From: Desulfuromonas sp. CSMB_57
GTDB taxonomy: Bacteria > Desulfobacterota > Desulfuromonadia > Desulfuromonadales > Syntrophotaleaceae
Length of the DNA: 64,000 nucleotides
Assembly: GCF_020194955.2 (NCBI RefSeq)
Contig: NZ_JAFCIY020000001.1
Location: 62,001 to 126,000, forward strand
Reading direction: 5' to 3'
Each line of letters starts with the position of its first letter. Position 1 is the first letter of the stretch. The notes beneath the pieces are model-generated. The model was not told the DNA's origin and made no database searches. It worked only from the letters and a program-made list of their open reading frames with translations. A program made the translations under genes and the position numbers. Shown in pieces: positions 60,607 through 64,000 of the stretch.

Positions 60607-61197
60607 TTAGAGGGGCAGCAGTTTTTTGCCGTATACCTCGTTGATGACCTGGGCCAGGCCGGTATAGATGGCCGAGAAACCACAGAAAATGCCTTCAAAC
60701 CCGGCGATGGTGCCGATGGTGTGGCGCAGGGGATTTGTCACCGGAATGGCGTGCTCGATGGCCAACAGGGCAAACAGGATGGTCAGGGTGAAAAAGACCA
60801 CCTGCAGGGCGCGGGTCAGCTTCAGGGTGCCGAAGAACAGTACCAGGGTAAACAGTCCCCACATGCCGAGGTAGGCGACCAGGGCGGCGTCGTCCGTGGG
60901 CGCCGCTTTGCCAAAGCCCATGTCCGGCAGGACCCAGAGACCGACCAGGGTCAGCCAGAACAAGCCGTAGGAGGTGAAGGCGGTAGTGGCAAAGGTGTTG
61001 CCTTTTTTCCATTCCATGCAGCCGGCGATGATCTGGGCCACCCCGCCATAGAAAATACCCATGGCCAGAATCATGGAACTGAGTCCGAAGATGCCGGCAT
61101 TGTGGAGATTGAGCAGTACGGTGGTCATGCCGAACCCCATGAGCCCGAGGGGGGCTGGGTTGGCGGTGGTGTCGAGAATCCTGGTTTGCTCTGCCAT
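60607..61197 (-). CDS. satP: Acetate transporter, GPR1/FUN34/YaaH (SatP) family
   Basis: 196 residues with six membrane helices. The family signature NPAPLGL is at residues 13-19, followed by [15 protein letters not shown] and the [13 protein letters not shown] segment lining the pore. SatP proteins carry acetate, and some succinate, as proton symport or channel-like hexamers. AAGGAGG precedes the ATG. Acetate uptake or release fits the anaerobic metabolism suggested by kor, sdh and aor. A GTATACG dyad like that upstream of aor lies ~280 bases upstream. Confidence 0.93.
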   Translation of the reverse strand: MAEQTRILDTTANPAPLGLMGFGMTTVLLNLHNAGIFGLSSMILAMGIFYGGVAQIIAGCMEWKKGNTFATTAFTSYGLFWLTLVGLWVLPDMGFGKAAPTDDAALVAYLGMWGLFTLVLFFGTLKLTRALQVVFFTLTILFALLAIEHAIPVTNPLRHTIGTIAGFEGIFCGFSAIYTGLAQVINEVYGKKLLPL

Positions 61198-61478
61198 GTC
61201 TGTGGCCTCCTTGTTGAAGGATTACATTGAGAAAGGTGCTGCCCTCATGGCGAAAACGCTCCGGCGGCGTCACGCTCCAAATGGTCTTCTGGAAAGGACA
61301 GCTGGGAAATATTGGATTTCAAGCTCCTCGGGAAGGCGGAATGGTCAAACGAGACAAGGACCCGGCTCGTTGAAAGTGAATTTCTGGAAAGGCCTTCTTT
61401 TTAATGTGCTATTTAGCGCATCTGATGAAGAATAAAATTGATGATAAAAAACATCTACATGTTTTTTCCATTATGTTT

Positions 61479-61504
61479 GTATACGTTCTCTGGTTTACGT
61501 ATAC
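61479..61504. promoter_or_regulatory. GTATACG inverted repeat upstream of satP
   Basis: GTATACG (61479-61485), 12-base spacer, CGTATAC (61498-61504). Same 7-bp arms as the dyad upstream of aor, but spacing differs by six bases. Confidence 0.5.
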
Positions 61505-61661
61505 GAAAAATATAGTATTTGGCAATATTGCCGTGCTTAATCAAATCGAAGAGAATATACTTAATATAAAATTCAAGATCAACAAAAGTTTTAAGTATTT
61601 TTTCTGTATTTCAATCACCGTTTTTTAAACCGTGTTTTATTTGTCAGTGTTTTGAGGGCAA

Positions 61662-61691
61662 TTGACATCAGGGAATTTTCCTTGCTATCGT
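61662..61691 (+). promoter_or_regulatory. Promoter of uvrC
   Basis: TTGACA (61662-61667), 18-base spacer and an extended -10 TGC-TATCGT (TATCGT at 61686-61691). Its predicted start (~61698) lies after the ATG at 61693, which argues for a later start codon of uvrC. Confidence 0.5.
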
Positions 61692-61743
61692 CATGATCGG
61701 TCATGTGAACATGACGGAGCGCACGGTTGAGGCAGATCGGCGA

Positions 61744-63585
61744 ATGGAAGAAGTGGATCTGAAAAAATTTCCCGCGGCACCTGGTGTCTACCTGATGAAG
61801 GGGGGACAGGGCGAGGTTCTGTATGTCGGGAAGGCCAAAAACCTCCGCAACCGGTTGCGCAGCTACTTTTCCTCCCAGGGCGACGGCCGTCCCCATATCC
61901 GTTTTCTCCTCAAGCGGGTGGCTGCGGTCGAAACCATCGTGACCGATACGGAAAAAGAAGCACTGATTCTCGAAAACACTCTCATCAAGCAGCACCGACC
62001 CCGGTACAACATCACCCTGCGGGACGACAAGACCTACCTGTCCCTGCGCCTCGATCCGGCCGAGGAATTTCCGACCCTGCAACTGGTCCGCAAGGTCGTG
62101 CGGGACGGTGCCCGCTATTTCGGTCCCTATTCCTCTGCCGCCGCGGTGCGGGCCACATTGAAGGAAATCTTCCGGATTTTCCCCTTGCGCCGCCATCCGT
62201 TGGAAGCCTGCCGGCGTCGCAGCCGTCCCTGTCTGTATTTTCAGCTTGGTCAGTGCAGCGGTCCCTGCCATGGTGCCATCAGCCCTGAAGACTATGGGCA
62301 GATGGTGGCCGGCGCCCTGGCGCTGCTGTCCGGCCGGGAAAGCGAGGTAATGACCCTGCTGCGGCAGCGCATGGCGGAAGCGGCCGGACGCCTGGCCTAT
62401 GAGGAGGCCGCTCGCTGCCGGGATCAGATTCGCGCCATCGAGCAGACCATTGAACGGCAGAAGGTGGTGGAGGCCGGGGCCGGTGATCAGGACGTGGTGG
62501 GATTGTTCCGGCAGGGCGGGGAGGTGGAGGTGGCTTTGTTGTGCGTGCGCGAGGGCAAGCTCATCGATCGGCGCAGTTTCGTTCTGGAATGGCGCCTGGC
62601 CGAGGAGGAACTATTGTCCTCCTTTTTGCAGCAGTTCTATGGTCGGGAGGTGTTCATTCCCGATCGTCTGCTGTTGCCCCTGCTGCCGGAGGATGCCCCT
62701 GCCCTGGCGGAATGGCTGACGGAGTCGAAGGGCAGAAAGGTCGAGATCCTGGCCCCGCGGCGCGGTGTGCGGCGGTCGCTGGTCGAGATGGCGGCCCGCA
62801 ATGCAGAAGAAAGTTTCCGCGAACGCGGCTCCCGCCAGGAGGCGCGGGAAGGGGTGTTGCGGGATATTTCCGAACGCCTGCAGCTGCATCGTCTGCCCCG
62901 GCGCATGGAGTGTTTCGATATTTCCAACGTCCAGGGGCGTTTCAGTGTCGGAAGCATGGCGGTGCTGATCGACGGCGAGGCGGACAAGAGCGCCTATCGG
63001 CATTACCGTATCCGCACCGTGTCCGGCAGCGATGATTATGCCGCTCTTTATGAAGTTTTGCGCCGCCGACTGCGACGCGGGCTGCAGGAGCAATCGCTGC
63101 CCGATTTCATTCTCATCGACGGCGGCAAGGGACAGCTCGGTGTACTGCAGGCGGTTCTTGAGGAACTGCGGCTGGCGGACCGCATCGACGCGGCCGGTAT
63201 TGCCAAGAGCCGGGTGGTGGCCAATGTGCGGGGCAAGGCGGTGGAGCGCAGCGAGGAGCGTTTTTTCCTGCCCGGCCGCAAAAACCCGGTGATTCTGCCC
63301 CAGGGGTCGCCGGCTCTGTTCATGCTCCAGGGCCTCAGGGACGAGGCCCATCGTTTTGCCATCACCCGGCACCGCAAACTGCGCCGTCGCAGCACCCTGA
63401 CCTCCGTGCTGGAGGAGATTCCGGGGATCGGGCCGCGTCGCCGCCAGGCACTTCTGCGGCACTTCGGCAGTGTCAAACAGATTCAGGCTGCCGGGTTGGA
63501 AGACTTGCGGGCCATGCCGGGTTTGCCGGCCGAACTGGCAGAGCGTATTTTTTACGCCCTGCATGGTTCCCAGACCTCGGAATGA
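61744..63585 (+). CDS. uvrC: UvrABC system protein C (excinuclease subunit)
   Basis: Makes both incisions in nucleotide excision repair. 613 residues, the usual size. GIY-YIG domain for the 3' cut (APGVYLMKGGQGEVLYVGKAKNLRNRL as motifs), a Cys-rich linker (CRRRSRPCLYFQLGQCSGPC), UVR domain (AAGRLAYEEAARCRDQIRAIE), RNase H-like endonuclease for the 5' cut (CFDISNVQG, FILIDGGKGQL) and C-terminal HhH motifs (IPGIGPRRRQALLRHFGSV). ATG 61744 gives the conventional N-terminus and lies downstream of the promoter; ATGs at 61693 and 61711 would add 17 or 11 residues. Confidence 0.95.
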   Translation: MEEVDLKKFPAAPGVYLMKGGQGEVLYVGKAKNLRNRLRSYFSSQGDGRPHIRFLLKRVAAVETIVTDTEKEALILENTLIKQHRPRYNITLRDDKTYLSLRLDPAEEFPTLQLVRKVVRDGARYFGPYSSAAAVRATLKEIFRIFPLRRHPLEACRRRSRPCLYFQLGQCSGPCHGAISPEDYGQMVAGALALLSGRESEVMTLLRQRMAEAAGRLAYEEAARCRDQIRAIEQTIERQKVVEAGAGDQDVVGLFRQGGEVEVALLCVREGKLIDRRSFVLEWRLAEEELLSSFLQQFYGREVFIPDRLLLPLLPEDAPALAEWLTESKGRKVEILAPRRGVRRSLVEMAARNAEESFRERGSRQEAREGVLRDISERLQLHRLPRRMECFDISNVQGRFSVGSMAVLIDGEADKSAYRHYRIRTVSGSDDYAALYEVLRRRLRRGLQEQSLPDFILIDGGKGQLGVLQAVLEELRLADRIDAAGIAKSRVVANVRGKAVERSEERFFLPGRKNPVILPQGSPALFMLQGLRDEAHRFAITRHRKLRRRSTLTSVLEEIPGIGPRRRQALLRHFGSVKQIQAAGLEDLRAMPGLPAELAERIFYALHGSQTSE

Positions 63586-63594
63586 GGTATTTCC

Positions 63595-63759
63595 CTAGTG
63601 TCCCGTGCGGTTAGTCCTGTCTTCAAATTCCGGCCCTTTTGGGCGCCGGCTGCGTTCCGCCTTCTCGGCTTAACTCTGGCTAGGCCTGCGTCGGCGCGCC
63701 TTGCCGGCAACCAAAAGCTCTCAGAATTTCTTGACACGGCTAACCGCACGGGACACTAG
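63595..63759. mobile_element. MITE-like element with 27-bp terminal inverted repeats
   Basis: Left end CTAGTGTCCCGTGCGGTTAG (63595-63614) is matched exactly by the reverse complement of the right end (63740-63759); five of the next seven bases also match. The 165-bp interior is itself an imperfect palindrome (AAATTC, CTTTTGG and GCCGGC pairs), so the whole may fold into one long hairpin. No transposase. It sits between convergent uvrC and malQ. A MITE fits best; a REP-like structural element is the alternative. Confidence 0.75.
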
Positions 63760-64000
63760 CCGGGGGTTTTCCCCGGGCCGCGGCCGTAACGCCAGGTGAG
63801 ATCGGCCAGTTGGCTTTGCAGGTCGAGGGTCAGGGCCTCCTCGGCCAGCCGCCAGCTCCAGTTGGCCGAGGGGCGCCCGGGAACGTTCATGCGCGCGCTG
63901 CTGCCGAGGCCGAGCAGATCCTGCAGGGGCAGCACCGCCAAACGGGCTACGCTGGCCTGGGCCATGCGGATCAGATCCCAGGGCATTTCCGGTGGATTTT
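63756..64000 (-). CDS. malQ: 4-alpha-glucanotransferase, C-terminal end (continues beyond the window's right edge)
   Basis: Cytosolic amylomaltase that transfers maltodextrin segments. Only the last ~81 residues are visible: IRMAQASVARLAVLPLQDLLGLGSSARMNVPG and NWSWRL (as motifs) are the highly conserved family C-terminus. The stop codon TAG is the complement of CTA at 63756-63758, inside the terminal repeat of the MITE-like element, so the last few codons (GPGKTPG) probably run up to the insertion. The first methionine seen at 63986 is internal. Confidence 0.9.
   Translation of the reverse strand, partial: NPPEMPWDLIRMAQASVARLAVLPLQDLLGLGSSARMNVPGRPSANWSWRLAEEALTLDLQSQLADLTWRYGRGPGKTPG

Larger units (their letters stand above)
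61198..61743. other. 546-base divergent region between satP and uvrC, AT-rich in its right half
   Basis: 61198-61380 has ordinary GC content. 61380-61690 is strikingly AT-rich and carries the GTATACG dyad (61479-61504) and the uvrC promoter. A 74-codon open frame at 61404-61628 lacks a ribosome-binding site and known domains, so it was not called a gene. Confidence 0.6.

Noticed and set aside
61404-61628. 74-codon open frame in the AT-rich region
   Set aside because: No ribosome-binding site, Lys/Asn/Ile/Phe-rich composition explained by base content, and it covers a probable operator.

Overview
The window is GC-rich bacterial chromosome, densely coded on both strands, and most probably from an anaerobic Desulfuromonadales-type deltaproteobacterium (Geobacter / Pelobacter / Desulfuromonas relatives). 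That placement is inferred from gene content: a long SerA with ASB and ACT domains, a two-gene 2-oxoacid:ferredoxin oxidoreductase, a three-gene succinate dehydrogenase/fumarate reductase with one fused cytochrome b subunit, a tungsten-type aldehyde:ferredoxin oxidoreductase, a squalene-hopene cyclase and a YaaH/SatP acetate carrier. No rRNA, tRNA, CRISPR array, prophage or complete insertion sequence was seen.

Layout. 1-11 kb: alanine dehydrogenase (cut by the window edge), serA, a small RcnB/CigR-like lipoprotein, an MsrA-MsrB fusion, a flavoprotein, a membrane polyferredoxin, an SGNH esterase, a Uup-type ABC-F ATPase and small membrane proteins. 11-17 kb: a TetR regulator overlapping squalene-hopene cyclase, then metE behind a cobalamin riboswitch with an intrinsic terminator. 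17-23 kb: korAB and sdhCAB on the minus strand. 23.6-28 kb: an Mla phospholipid-transport operon (mlaEFDAC) ending in a cyclic-nucleotide-binding protein. 28-31 kb: a BtuB-type TonB-dependent receptor behind a second cobalamin riboswitch, followed by its own TonB. 31-34 kb: aldehyde:ferredoxin oxidoreductase with a Moco/Tuco-type riboswitch leader and a MoaD-like partner. 34-41 kb: a six-gene MoxR / DUF58 / vWA operon.

41-49 kb holds the most unusual locus. Reading along the minus strand it encodes an outer-membrane protein, a PotD-like solute-binding lipoprotein, a 755-residue fusion of both ethanolamine ammonia-lyase subunits (EutB then EutC) with a Sec signal peptide, a multi-pass membrane protein and a BtuDFC-type ABC transporter. 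The active-site residues known for E. coli EutB are all present. The arrangement suggests that an adenosylcobalamin enzyme normally found in the cytosol or a microcompartment is exported to the periplasm here, with outer-membrane and binding proteins supplying amine and a vitamin B12 system alongside.

49-64 kb: two radical SAM proteins, a GlrK-QseG-GlrR-like signalling trio, a nitroreductase-ferredoxin fusion behind a 13-copy heptamer repeat, LemA with a GIDE-domain partner, an EfpL/YeiP-type EF-P paralogue, the acetate carrier satP, uvrC, a 165-bp MITE-like inverted repeat, and the 3' end of malQ, whose stop codon lies in that element.

A cobalamin theme runs through the window: two B12 riboswitches, metE, BtuB-TonB, BtuDFC and EutBC. 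A second, weaker link is acetaldehyde and acetate. The lyase would make acetaldehyde, AOR could oxidise it to acetate, and satP moves acetate. A shared GTATACG palindrome lies upstream of both aor and satP. Function of the exported lyase, and the link between these loci, are inferences from sequence.
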